Shown: positions 8,019-16,028 of the stretch, one piece after another
How the letters are laid out: every line of letters begins with the position of its first letter
Position numbering within the stretch: position 1 is the first letter of the stretch
NCBI RefSeq assembly: GCF_007845675.1
Contig: NZ_VOBR01000002.1
Span: 310,001-374,000 of the forward strand
Reading direction: 5' to 3'
From: Lentzea tibetensis
Lineage (GTDB): Bacteria > Actinomycetota > Actinomycetes > Mycobacteriales > Pseudonocardiaceae
DNA length: 64,000 nucleotides
Made by a program: the position numbers and the translations under genes
Notes under the pieces: model-generated
What the model was told of the DNA's origin: nothing
The model's database searches: none
What the model saw: only the letters and a program-made list of their open reading frames with translations

Positions 8019-9341
8019 TCAGATGGCTTGGGGGAAGTCGAAGAACCGGTGCGGGTCGTAGGCTCTCTTCACCGCGACCAGCCGGGGGTGGTTGCCCGCG
8101 TGGTACGCCGCGGCCCAGTCGTCGAGCTCGGGGTCGGGGAAGTTGGGGTAGACGCGCCCCGACCCGTCGGCGTGGGCGGTCGCCCAGGAGCGGTCGATCC
8201 AGGGGTCGGCCGCGCCGGCGATGTGCTGCAGCAGGAAGCGTTCGCCGCGATGGGCGAACGCCGTGGCGTCCTCGGCGACCCTGTTGTACGCCCCGCCCAT
8301 CGCGATGAAGGTGATCTCCCGCCGGCCCGTGGTCCTCGGGTCGGCGAGCTGGGCCAGCAGCGACGTGAGGGTGCCCTCGGCCATCGAGCGGGAGAAGAAC
8401 TCCGACCTGAACCGCAGGGCGCGTTCGGGTACGTCCGGCGAGTCGGCGAAGGTGCCCTTCAGATGGTGGTACGGCAGGTCGGCGCGCAACTCGATCGCGG
8501 GAGCCGCGCCAGCCTGATCGATGAACTCCCGCAGCAGCTCCCAGGTCGGTCGCTCGCCGGCGGTGGAAGCGCCGAAGAGGGTCACCTGGACCGGCGCGCC
8601 GGGCTCGGCCACCAGGGTGAGGTCGGCGGTGAGCTCGTCCGGGGCGTCCGGTGCCCAGTCCTGCCAGGCGGAGACCAGTCGTTCGGCATCGACGTCCGAC
8701 CAGTGCGCCTCGACGCGGGTGGTGATCGGCTCGGGGACGGTGTCGAACCGCAGTGACGTGACCACGCCGAACTGGCCGCCGCCCGCGCCGCGCAGACCCC
8801 AGAACAGGTCCGGTTGGCGGTCGTGGTCGCACTCCACGACGCTGCCGTCCGCCAGCACGACCTGCGCGCCGACGAGGCGGTCGCAGGTCAGCCCGTGCCC
8901 GCGCCCGAGCAGGCCGATCCCACCGCCGAGGGTGAGGCCCGCGATGCCGACGGTGGGGCCGCACCCGGCGGGCAGGGTCCGGCCGGACGCGTGCAGCGCC
9001 GCGTACACCCGTCCCTGGCGGGCACCGGCTCCGATCGTGGCGATCCCGTCTTCCGCCACGGAGATGCCGTCGAGGCCGGACGTGTCGAGCACGATCCCGT
9101 CCGTCGACGACCGACCCGCGAAGCAGTGGCCGCCGCCACGAGGGACGATGCGGTCCCCGGTGGCCGCCGCGTACGTCACGGCGCGGGCGACGTCCGAGAC
9201 CGAACGGCACCGGACCACGAGCCGGGGACGCACCCCGGCGTACCTGGGGTTGACCGGCCGGCGGATCGCTTCGTAGCCCGCCGAGTCAGGGCTGAACACC
9301 TCACCGTCGAGCGAGGTGCGGAACGCGGTCAGATCGGTCAC
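8019..9341 (-). CDS. BBE-type FAD-linked oxidoreductase (8-alpha-histidyl FAD)
   Basis: The 440-residue enzyme has a PCMH-type FAD domain with PRGGGHCFAG, in which His72 is the expected covalent FAD attachment. The Pro-Thr-Val-Gly / LGGGIG stretch follows. The second attachment Cys of bicovalent members is displaced (AGCGPTVG instead of AG-X-CPTVG), so a single covalent link is likely. The C-terminal RVYPNFPDPEL and KRAYDPHRFF segments form the berberine-bridge (BBE) tail. Such enzymes oxidise alcohols, sugars or secondary metabolites with oxygen. It heads the leftward group with the DHFR-like and epimerase genes. No signal peptide is visible. Confidence 0.88.
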   Translation of the reverse strand: MTDLTAFRTSLDGEVFSPDSAGYEAIRRPVNPRYAGVRPRLVVRCRSVSDVARAVTYAAATGDRIVPRGGGHCFAGRSSTDGIVLDTSGLDGISVAEDGIATIGAGARQGRVYAALHASGRTLPAGCGPTVGIAGLTLGGGIGLLGRGHGLTCDRLVGAQVVLADGSVVECDHDRQPDLFWGLRGAGGGQFGVVTSLRFDTVPEPITTRVEAHWSDVDAERLVSAWQDWAPDAPDELTADLTLVAEPGAPVQVTLFGASTAGERPTWELLREFIDQAGAAPAIELRADLPYHHLKGTFADSPDVPERALRFRSEFFSRSMAEGTLTSLLAQLADPRTTGRREITFIAMGGAYNRVAEDATAFAHRGERFLLQHIAGAADPWIDRSWATAHADGSGRVYPNFPDPELDDWAAAYHAGNHPRLVAVKRAYDPHRFFDFPQAI

Positions 9342-9395
9342 GACGTCGAACCTACGAGCGGTGTGCCGCCGGGGTCTTGAACGAATCGCGCAGGG

Positions 9396-10229
9396 TCAGA
9401 GCCGCAGCGGCGGCCTGCCGCGGGTGGCGAGGAACGGCTGGTAGGAGGCGGAGTGCTCGTGACCGCAGGCGCATCGGTCGATGTCGCCGCCGAGGAGCTG
9501 GCGCGGGGTGAGTCCGGTCAGGCGCAGGCACTCCCGGCTGAGGTGCGCTTGGTCGGCGTAGCCCAGGTCGACCGCCAGTCCCGCCATGCCGTCCGCACCA
9601 CGGCGGCCCGAGGCGGTGGCGCCTGCCTGGGCCAGCGCGAGGAAGCCCTGGAACCGCAACGTCCGCTGGAGAACCTTGGGAGTCATCCCCACCGCGTGCA
9701 GGCAACGGCGGCGCAGCTGGCTCGCCGAGAGCGCCAGGTGGGTGGCCAGCGCGTCGATGCTGACCGGGTGCCACGGCATCAGCGCCCGCACGGCTTCCCC
9801 CACCAGCGGATCCACCCGGACCGAACTCCGGAACTCCCGCAGGAGGTGGGTCTGCAACAGCATGAGCGCCCGCTCGGGCGTCGCGGCCACGGCCATCGTC
9901 TCCACGAGCCGGTCCGCCGAACCGCGCCACAGCTCCGCCAGACCCAGGCGCTGGTCCACCAGGTCGTCCAGCACCGCCGGGAGGGGCGGCGCCGTCCCCG
10001 GCTGGAACCGCACACCCACGACGGTGGTGTGCGCCGGAATGACCTCGATCTCCGGACCGGTCAGCGGACCGACCAGCTGGGGATCACCACCGATCGGGAA
10101 GTGGATCTCGACCCCGCCCGTCGGCAGGTGCCGTTGCACGTACGGCGCCTCACCTGTGCGCTGGATCCAGACTGTTCGCACCACCCCTGCCAACTCCGGC
10201 ACCGGCGGGCGTTCGACGTATGACGCCAT
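9396..10229 (-). CDS. AraC family transcriptional regulator
   Basis: I place the start at the ATG at 10229, which has a GAGGA ribosome site about eight bases upstream, giving 277 residues. The N-terminal half is a sensing domain of the type that precedes AraC HTHs (VWIQRTGEAPYVQRHLPTGG). The C-terminal half holds two helix-turn-helix units (LSASQLRRRCLHAVGMTP and the DLGYADQAHLSRE repeat). The tail contains CACGHEH, a small Cys/His cluster after the DNA-binding domain. It reads in the same direction as the BBE/DHFR/epimerase group 55 bases downstream and may control it. Confidence 0.88.
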   Translation of the reverse strand: MASYVERPPVPELAGVVRTVWIQRTGEAPYVQRHLPTGGVEIHFPIGGDPQLVGPLTGPEIEVIPAHTTVVGVRFQPGTAPPLPAVLDDLVDQRLGLAELWRGSADRLVETMAVAATPERALMLLQTHLLREFRSSVRVDPLVGEAVRALMPWHPVSIDALATHLALSASQLRRRCLHAVGMTPKVLQRTLRFQGFLALAQAGATASGRRGADGMAGLAVDLGYADQAHLSRECLRLTGLTPRQLLGGDIDRCACGHEHSASYQPFLATRGRPPLRL

Positions 10230-10315
10230 CGCGGTCATCCTCGCACGCGGTGCACCGCCGCGTGACGTGATCCGTTTCCGGGACGCGGTGATCGGCGGGC
10301 TGTCAGAATTCCCGC

Positions 10316-10816
10316 GTGGGGAACAGTTACCGCGGTATCGCACAGGTTCTCGTCGAGGTGGGCGTGCTCTCCTTCGAGGAGGCGAGCGCGAGGGTGGCGG
10401 GGGCGGACGTCGACCAGCCCGTCGAGGACGACGAGATCGGTGAGACGCTCGCCGATCTTGGGGTGGCGTTCGTCGTGCCCGGCTACGACGTCGACGACCT
10501 CGAGGAGAGCTATCGGAGCGTCCTGCAGGACGCGGGCCGGGTCGCCGGCGTGCGGATTCACGACATCCGCCTCGACGGCGGCGAGCTGCACTGGCGGCGG
10601 GACGGCGAGCCGGTGTCGTGGCACGTCGAGCACCTGTCCGACGCCTACCTCGACCATCTGGCGTGCTTCGAGTTCGTGCACCTGCTGGAACCGGACGACG
10701 AGCGGACGTTCCACTCGATGCCGCAGCAGGAGTCCGGTGACGACAGCGTGTACGTGCTCGCGTCCGCCGAGCAGGCGCGGCGGCTGAGCGAGGAGCTCGG
10801 GCTCGTGTTCGACTAG
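10316..10816 (+). CDS. Conserved hypothetical protein, acidic, about 166 residues
   Basis: The frame starts at a GTG and encodes a soluble, strongly acidic protein with no signal peptide, membrane segment or recognised motif. The middle reads like a compact alpha/beta domain (RIHDIRLDGGELHW). The C-terminal VYVLASAEQARRLSEELG looks like a helix-capped end. I do not recognise the family. It is divergent from the AraC gene (86 bases between starts) and is followed immediately by a strong stem-loop. Confidence 0.7.
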   Translation: MGNSYRGIAQVLVEVGVLSFEEASARVAGADVDQPVEDDEIGETLADLGVAFVVPGYDVDDLEESYRSVLQDAGRVAGVRIHDIRLDGGELHWRRDGEPVSWHVEHLSDAYLDHLACFEFVHLLEPDDERTFHSMPQQESGDDSVYVLASAEQARRLSEELGLVFD

Positions 10817-10844
10817 CACCCAGGCCGAGAGCTCGGCCTGGGTG
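10817..10844. terminator. Bidirectional stem-loop terminator
   Basis: A perfect 12-bp stem (CACCCAGGCCGA paired with TCGGCCTGGGTG) with loop GAGC begins one base after the stop of the acidic hypothetical gene and ends ten bases before the stop of the converging secreted-protein gene. It lacks a T-tract, as is common in GC-rich actinobacteria. Confidence 0.85.
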
Positions 10845-10854
10845 CCGGATTCCG

Positions 10855-11289
10855 TTACAGGAGCTTGCAGTTGCGATCCGCCATGCTCCAGCCGGACCAG
10901 TCGCCCGCCTGGTCGGTTGCGCCGACCGCGTACCAGTCGACGTCCGCCGCGTTGATTCCGTGGTCGGACAACTTGATGAAGAAGAAGACGCCGTGCACGG
11001 TGTCGCCGGTGTTGGTCATCGGGTGCAGGGTCCAGCCTCCGGCACTGGCTCTCCAGACCGCGAGCGTGGCGTTGAGCCGGGTGTCGTCGCCGTCGGGGTC
11101 GGTGAAGTCGGCGAACACGTGGCCGTTGAAGCACTGGAAGTAGCCGGTGAACTGGGGTGGCTGACTGAACGCCGCGGACTGCGTCGACACCTCACCCGGG
11201 ATGGTGGGTTGTGCTGCCGCCACACCGGTTCCGGCCAGTGCGACCAGCGCCAGCACGGACACCGCGACCGCGAATGCTCGTAGTTTCAC
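10855..11289 (-). CDS. Small secreted protein of unknown function
   Basis: The 144-residue product has a classic Sec signal peptide (MKLRAFAVAVSVLALVALAGTGVAAAQ, cleavage near residue 26). The mature part is about 118 residues and contains two Cys, one in YFQCFNGHVFADF and one near the C-terminus (NCKLL), which could form a disulfide. The many aromatic residues and Gly-Trp repeats suggest a beta-sandwich or lectin-like fold, but I do not recognise the family. It is divergent from the SARP-type regulator and may share its control region. Confidence 0.75.
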   Translation of the reverse strand: MKLRAFAVAVSVLALVALAGTGVAAAQPTIPGEVSTQSAAFSQPPQFTGYFQCFNGHVFADFTDPDGDDTRLNATLAVWRASAGGWTLHPMTNTGDTVHGVFFFIKLSDHGINAADVDWYAVGATDQAGDWSGWSMADRNCKLL

Positions 11290-11342
11290 TTGATTCCTCC
11301 CAAATCGCCTGAGTCGAGCGGCGCAAGGTGATCATGTAGATC

Positions 11343-11371
11343 TTGGAGAGCGGTTGGAGATCTGTTGGAAC
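11343..11371 (+). promoter_or_regulatory. Three 11-bp-phased heptamer repeats, candidate SARP operator
   Basis: TTGGAGA at 11343, TTGGAGA at 11354 and TTGGAAC at 11365 start exactly 11 bases apart. Direct heptamers in one-helical-turn phase are the known binding pattern of SARP/AfsR regulators. The array ends 30 bases before the GTG of the SARP-like gene, so autoregulation is the simplest reading. It may also serve the divergent secreted-protein gene. Confidence 0.65.
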
Positions 11372-11401
11372 TCACGACGAATGTGTCGATAGCGTGGGTT
11401 C

Positions 11402-14400
11402 GTGCGCCACGTGCCGGAGGAACGTCTCGAGCTCAACGTGTTGGGACCGTTCGAAGTGATGGTGGGTGCCAGGGCGGTGCGGCTGGGCGGGCCGCGTCAG
11501 CGTTCGGTGCTGGCCCTGCTGCTGTTGAACGCGGGACAGGTGGTGCCGGTCGATCGCCTGGTCGACGCGTTGTGGGCCGGTGACCCGCCGCGTGCGGCGG
11601 AGAGCACGTTGCGGGGATATGTGTCGCACCTGCGGAAGTCGTTGACGGACTGCGGTGTTGCGACGCCGGGTCCGCTCATCACCCGGCCGTCGGGTTATCA
11701 GCTGGAGGTCGAACCCGACCAGGTCGACGCGGACAGGTTCGAACGCGCGCTGGCCGACGGCCGCAGGTCGTTGCAGGGCGGTGATCCCGGCGAAGCAGCC
11801 TCGGTGCTGCGGGCGGCGCTCGGGTTGTGGCGCGGCCCCGCCTTGGCCGACCTGGCGGGGGAGTCCTGGGCCAGAGCGCACTGCGCCAGGCTGGAACAGC
11901 TGCGGCAGGCGGCGATCGAGGCTCGCGTCGAGGCGGACCTCGGGCTCGGCAGGCACGGTGAACTCTTGAGCGAGCTCGAGGTGCTGGTCGCCGAGCATCC
12001 GCTGCGGGAACGGTTGTCGGCGCACCGGATGCTGGCGCTGTACCGCAGTGGACGGCAGGCCGAAGCGCTGGAGGTCTACCGCACGACGTACGCACTGCTG
12101 GCCGGAGACCGCGGCATCGAACCCGACGGCGCTCTCCGCGAGTTGGAAAGCGCTATCCTGCGCCAGGACCCAGCTCTGGACTGGGTAGCGCCGCCGAGGC
12201 CGTCGTCCCCGGCGGAGCTGCCGGCTGACGTCGCGACGTTCACCGGACGAGCCGCGTCGCTGGCCGCACTGGACGACCTGCTGCCCGGCGGTGCCCGCTC
12301 CGCTCGGGCGGTGGTGATCTCCGCGATCGCCGGAGCCGCGGGAATCGGGAAGACCGCCCTCGCCGTGCACTGGGGGCACCGCGTCCGCGATCGGTTTCCC
12401 GACGGCCAGCTGCACATCAACCTCCGCGGCTACGACACCGGCCCGCCGGTGCCGCCCGTCGAGGCGCTCGCGCGGTTCCTGCGCTCGCTGGGGGTTCCGG
12501 CCGATCAGGTGCCGATCGAGGTCGAGGAAGCAGCGGGCCGGTTCCGCAGCCTGCTGGCGGACCAGCGGGTGCTGGTGCTGCTGGACAACGCCGCCAGCGC
12601 GGACCAGGTCCGTCCACTGCTGCCGGCGAGTCCCGGCTGCCTCGTGCTCGTCACCAGCAGGCACCGCCTGACCGGTCTGACCGCCCGCGAGGGTGCCGTC
12701 AGCCTCGACCTGGACGTCCTCAGCGCGTCCGAAGCGCGGGAGCTGTTGGCGAGCATCATCGGCCACGACCGCGTCGAAGCCGAACCGCAGGCCGCCGCGG
12801 AACTCGCCAGGCTGTGCGCCTTTCTGCCGCTGGCACTGCGCATCGCCGCCGCCAACCTCGTCCACGGCACCCGTCCCCGAATCGCCGACTACGTGACCGA
12901 GTTGCGCGAGGGGGACAGGTTGACCTCGTTGGCGGTCGACGGCGACGAGCAGAGCGCCGTGCGCGGTGCGTTCGACCTCTCCCGCGCCAGGCTGCCGCCC
13001 GAGCTCCAGCGGTTGTTCCGGCTGCTGGGGGCCGCACCGGTGGTGGACTTCACCCCGGCATCCGCCGCGACGCTGACGGACATCGTTGCGGAGCGGGCGA
13101 CGTCGCTGCTGAACGGACTGGCCGCCGCACACCTGGTCGACCACCACTCGCCCGGCCGGTACGGCCTGCACGACCTCCTTCGCCTGTATGCGGCCGAACA
13201 CGCCCTCCACGAGGAAACGGAGACCGAACGCGAAGCAGCCATCGAACGTTTCTATGACTGGTACGTGCAAACAGGGGCCGCGGCGGCGCGATTGCTGTAT
13301 CCGGAGATGCTCCGGCTGCCACTTCCCGCCGCCGCGAGCACGACCCGTCCACTCGGTTTCGAGAGCCACCACGAGGCGCTGGCGTGGCTGGACGCGGAAC
13401 GGGTCAACGTGCTCGCCATCGTCAAGCACACCGCCCTGCACGGGCCGAAGCGCGTCGCATGGCTGCTGGCCGACATCCTGCGCGGCTATCTGTGGACGGG
13501 CATGCACACCGTCGACTGGCTGACCATCGCGCAAGCCGGTCTGGCGGCCGCGACGGCGGAGGGCGACCTGCACGCCCAGGCCGCGTCCAGGCTCAGCCTC
13601 GGCAACTTCCACAGTGGACTGAGCCGGTACGGGCAGGCGTCCGAGCAGTACGGGGTGGTGCTGGCGTTGACCCGGCGGATCGGTTGGCTGGAAGGACAGG
13701 CGACGGTGCTCAGCCAGCTGGGCAACGTGGGCTGGTGGTCGGGACGGTTGACCGACGCCGCCGAGAACTTCGCGGAGGCTCTTGCTCTCGACCAGCGGAC
13801 CGGCCGCCGCGCGAACCAGGCCGCCAATCTCGACAGCCTGGGCATCGTCTACCGCCAGCTGGGGCGGCTGGCCGAGGCCGCCGACCACTCGCGCAGAGGA
13901 CTCGCCCTGTTCCGGGAGTGCGGGACGCGCATGGGGGAGGCGGTCAACCTGTGCAACCTCAGCAAGATCTGCCACGACCTCGGCCGGTTCGACGACGCAC
14001 TCGACCACCTGTCCCGCGCACTGGCGTTGCACCGCGAGGTCGGCGACCGCAGCAACGAAGCCGGCACGTTGGACGTTCTCGCCGCCGTGCACCGCGACCG
14101 CGGCGACTACCCGCGCGCGGACGAGCTCGCCACCGCGGCGGTGGCCATGACCCGCGAGACCGGCGAACGACGCCTCGAAGCGGACGCGCTCAACACCGTT
14201 GCCTCCATTCACCTGCGGCTCGGCAGGCACCGTCGAGCCGTCGAGCAGTACCGGCTCGCGCTGAGCGTCGCGCAGGAGACCGAGACCCGGTACCCCGAGG
14301 CCGAGGCACTCATCGGACTGGCCGATGCGGGGCTGTGCCTCGACCAGCTCGACCGGGCCCGCGACCACGCCCGCCGAGCACTCGTGATCAGCGGTGAGGT

Positions 14401-14665
14401 CGGCTACCGCGTGCTGGAGGGCAAGGCGCACACGGTTCTCGCCGCGATCGAGCTCGCCCAGCACGACACCGACCGGGCCGTCCGGCACGCCCGCCGGGCC
14501 CTGTCCGTCCACCGCGGCACCGGCCACCGCCTCGGCCAGGCCCAGGCACTCCTGGTGCTCGGCAACGCGCTCCGGCACACCGCGGCCGGCCGCGGCTACC
14601 GGCAGGAAGCGGTCGCACTCCTGCTCGACATCGGCGTGCCGGTCGCCGATTCCGTGAGCCGGTGA
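11402..14665 (+). CDS. SARP/AfsR-type regulator with BTAD, NB-ARC ATPase and TPR domains
   Basis: The 1087-residue protein begins with an OmpR-like winged-helix DNA-binding domain (residues about 10-105, FEVMVGARAVRLGGPRQRSV). A bacterial transcriptional activation domain follows to about residue 260. An NB-ARC ATPase domain comes next, with the P-loop GAAGIGKT around residue 311 and LVLLDNA as the Walker B region. The C-terminal third (about 650-1080) is a run of TPRs of the LDSLGIVYRQLGR type. This is the AfsR architecture: ATP- and ligand-gated activators of secondary metabolism that recruit RNA polymerase. Start is a GTG at 11402. No biosynthetic cluster directly follows, so the target may be itself or distant genes. 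Confidence 0.93.
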   Translation: MRHVPEERLELNVLGPFEVMVGARAVRLGGPRQRSVLALLLLNAGQVVPVDRLVDALWAGDPPRAAESTLRGYVSHLRKSLTDCGVATPGPLITRPSGYQLEVEPDQVDADRFERALADGRRSLQGGDPGEAASVLRAALGLWRGPALADLAGESWARAHCARLEQLRQAAIEARVEADLGLGRHGELLSELEVLVAEHPLRERLSAHRMLALYRSGRQAEALEVYRTTYALLAGDRGIEPDGALRELESAILRQDPALDWVAPPRPSSPAELPADVATFTGRAASLAALDDLLPGGARSARAVVISAIAGAAGIGKTALAVHWGHRVRDRFPDGQLHINLRGYDTGPPVPPVEALARFLRSLGVPADQVPIEVEEAAGRFRSLLADQRVLVLLDNAASADQVRPLLPASPGCLVLVTSRHRLTGLTAREGAVSLDLDVLSASEARELLASIIGHDRVEAEPQAAAELARLCAFLPLALRIAAANLVHGTRPRIADYVTELREGDRLTSLAVDGDEQSAVRGAFDLSRARLPPELQRLFRLLGAAPVVDFTPASAATLTDIVAERATSLLNGLAAAHLVDHHSPGRYGLHDLLRLYAAEHALHEETETEREAAIERFYDWYVQTGAAAARLLYPEMLRLPLPAAASTTRPLGFESHHEALAWLDAERVNVLAIVKHTALHGPKRVAWLLADILRGYLWTGMHTVDWLTIAQAGLAAATAEGDLHAQAASRLSLGNFHSGLSRYGQASEQYGVVLALTRRIGWLEGQATVLSQLGNVGWWSGRLTDAAENFAEALALDQRTGRRANQAANLDSLGIVYRQLGRLAEAADHSRRGLALFRECGTRMGEAVNLCNLSKICHDLGRFDDALDHLSRALALHREVGDRSNEAGTLDVLAAVHRDRGDYPRADELATAAVAMTRETGERRLEADALNTVASIHLRLGRHRRAVEQYRLALSVAQETETRYPEAEALIGLADAGLCLDQLDRARDHARRALVISGEVGYRVLEGKAHTVLAAIELAQHDTDRAVRHARRALSVHRGTGHRLGQAQALLVLGNALRHTAAGRGYRQEAVALLLDIGVPVADSVSR

Positions 14666-14797
14666 GGTCGGGCGCCTGCTAGGCTCCGGCCCGCTCAGCG
14701 CCAAACGAGATCAACAGCGTGCGCGTGCTTCTCGTCCGTTCGCGCCACCGTTCGGTGCTGCCGCAAGGATTTCACCGGCAAGCAGGATCAGGTGATC

Positions 14798-15856
14798 ATG
14801 AGACGCTCTCCTCGCTTCGTCTTGGCCGCGGCCTTGTCGTTCGAGTTGGTGCTCGCGCTCGGAGCGAGCGGATGTGCGGGGGCGCCGGAAGAGCGCCCCA
14901 AGATCGGCTACGTGCTGTCGAACAACACGTTCCACTTCGCGCGGGAGATGGGTGCGGGCTTCCACGCCGGTGCGCAGATCGCCGGTGGCGTCGACACCGA
15001 CGTGACCGGCCCGCCCACGAACGACGTGTACAAGCAGATCGAGATGTTCAAGGAGCTGACCGCCAGCGCGAAGGGCGGCATCGCGGTGTCGGCCTCGGAC
15101 CAGGCGATGTTCGCGGGCCCGCTCGCCGAGGCGTCCGCCGCCGGGATCCCGCTGCTCGTGTCGGCCGCGCGCCCCCTGCCGTCCTCGCAGGTGAAGCTGC
15201 TCGTCGAGAACGACAACTACGAGCTCGGCAAGATGCTGGCCGCCGAGGCGATCAAGCGGCTGCCGCCGGACACCGCGGGCAAGGTCGTCCTCGGCGCCGA
15301 CATCCCGGCTCACCCCGCGCTGGCCCAGCGGGCGACGGGCATGCGCGACGAGTTCGTCAAACGACTGCCGAACGTGCGGGTGCTGGGGCCGTTCGACACG
15401 CAGCGCGAGGAAGCGTCCAACCTGGCCGCCTGGCAGCTGCTCGTCGCGGCCAACCCGGACGCCGTCGCGTTCCTGGGCACCGGTGACACCGATGCGGCCA
15501 ACATCGCCAAGGTGCGCATCAGCACCAAGGGCACCTGGTTGGCCGGAGTGTGCAGCATCGCGTCACAGGTGCTGCAGAACGTCAAGGACGGCCACATGTT
15601 CGCGGCGGTGTCCCCGGAGCACCTCCTCAAGGGAGCCATGACCGGGTGGCTGCTGGCCGAGCACGCCAAGGGCACCCGGCCGTTGCCGGAGGGGTGGCTG
15701 GCCACCCCCGGCCTGGTGATCACCTCGTCCAATGTGGACGAGATCATGCGGCGCCAGTCCTCGGACACCGACAAGCAGGCGTGGTTGAGGTCGCAGACCC
15801 AGCAGATCACCGGTTCGGCCCAGCTCGTGCGGCCACTCGACCAGGCCAGGTACTGA
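14798..15856 (+). CDS. Orphan sugar-type ABC substrate-binding lipoprotein
   Basis: The ATG at 14798 with an AGG site five bases upstream gives 352 residues. A signal peptide ends in LGASGC, an acceptable though not ideal lipobox. The mature protein has the periplasmic-binding-protein type 1 pattern of RbsB-like proteins: IGYVLSNNTFHFAREMGAGF at the start, the SASDQAMF region, and VAFLGTGDTDAANIAK in the C-terminal lobe. These capture sugars or autoinducer-like ligands outside the membrane. No permease or ATPase gene is adjacent, so it may feed a transporter elsewhere or act as a sensor partner. A strong terminator follows. Confidence 0.85.
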   Translation: MRRSPRFVLAAALSFELVLALGASGCAGAPEERPKIGYVLSNNTFHFAREMGAGFHAGAQIAGGVDTDVTGPPTNDVYKQIEMFKELTASAKGGIAVSASDQAMFAGPLAEASAAGIPLLVSAARPLPSSQVKLLVENDNYELGKMLAAEAIKRLPPDTAGKVVLGADIPAHPALAQRATGMRDEFVKRLPNVRVLGPFDTQREEASNLAAWQLLVAANPDAVAFLGTGDTDAANIAKVRISTKGTWLAGVCSIASQVLQNVKDGHMFAAVSPEHLLKGAMTGWLLAEHAKGTRPLPEGWLATPGLVITSSNVDEIMRRQSSDTDKQAWLRSQTQQITGSAQLVRPLDQARY

Positions 15857-15862
15857 CGTTCG

Positions 15863-15897
15863 CCGAACCGGACTGTTACGAGACACGTCCGGTTCGG
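15863..15897 (+). terminator. Stem-loop terminator after the binding-protein gene
   Basis: Perfect 11-bp arms (CCGAACCGGAC at 15863-15873 and GTCCGGTTCGG at 15887-15897) enclose a 13-base loop, starting seven bases after the stop codon. It insulates the following GGDEF-EAL gene. Confidence 0.8.
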
Positions 15898-15978
15898 TGA
15901 CGTGATGTTCGATCTGTGCTTGATCCATGATTTTCGTTGACCTGCGGGAAAGCGCTATCTAGATTGTTTGAGCCCGAT

Positions 15979-15997
15979 CTCCGATCACGGATCGGAG
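15979..15997. promoter_or_regulatory. Inverted repeat upstream of the GGDEF-EAL gene
   Basis: CTCCGATC-ACG-GATCGGAG is a perfect 8-bp inverted repeat with a 3-base spacer. It ends 31 bases before the ATG at 16029, between the likely promoter and the ribosome site (GGCGGAG). It could be a dimer operator or a 5' leader hairpin; the regulator is unknown. Confidence 0.45.
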
Positions 15998-16028
15998 TAC
16001 GGAGGCCCTCTAACGGCGGAGCGGCACG

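Noticed and set aside
11372-14704. An 1110-codon open frame on the minus strand
   Set aside because: It is the antisense shadow of the SARP-type regulator, whose plus-strand frame has clear winged-helix, P-loop and TPR features.
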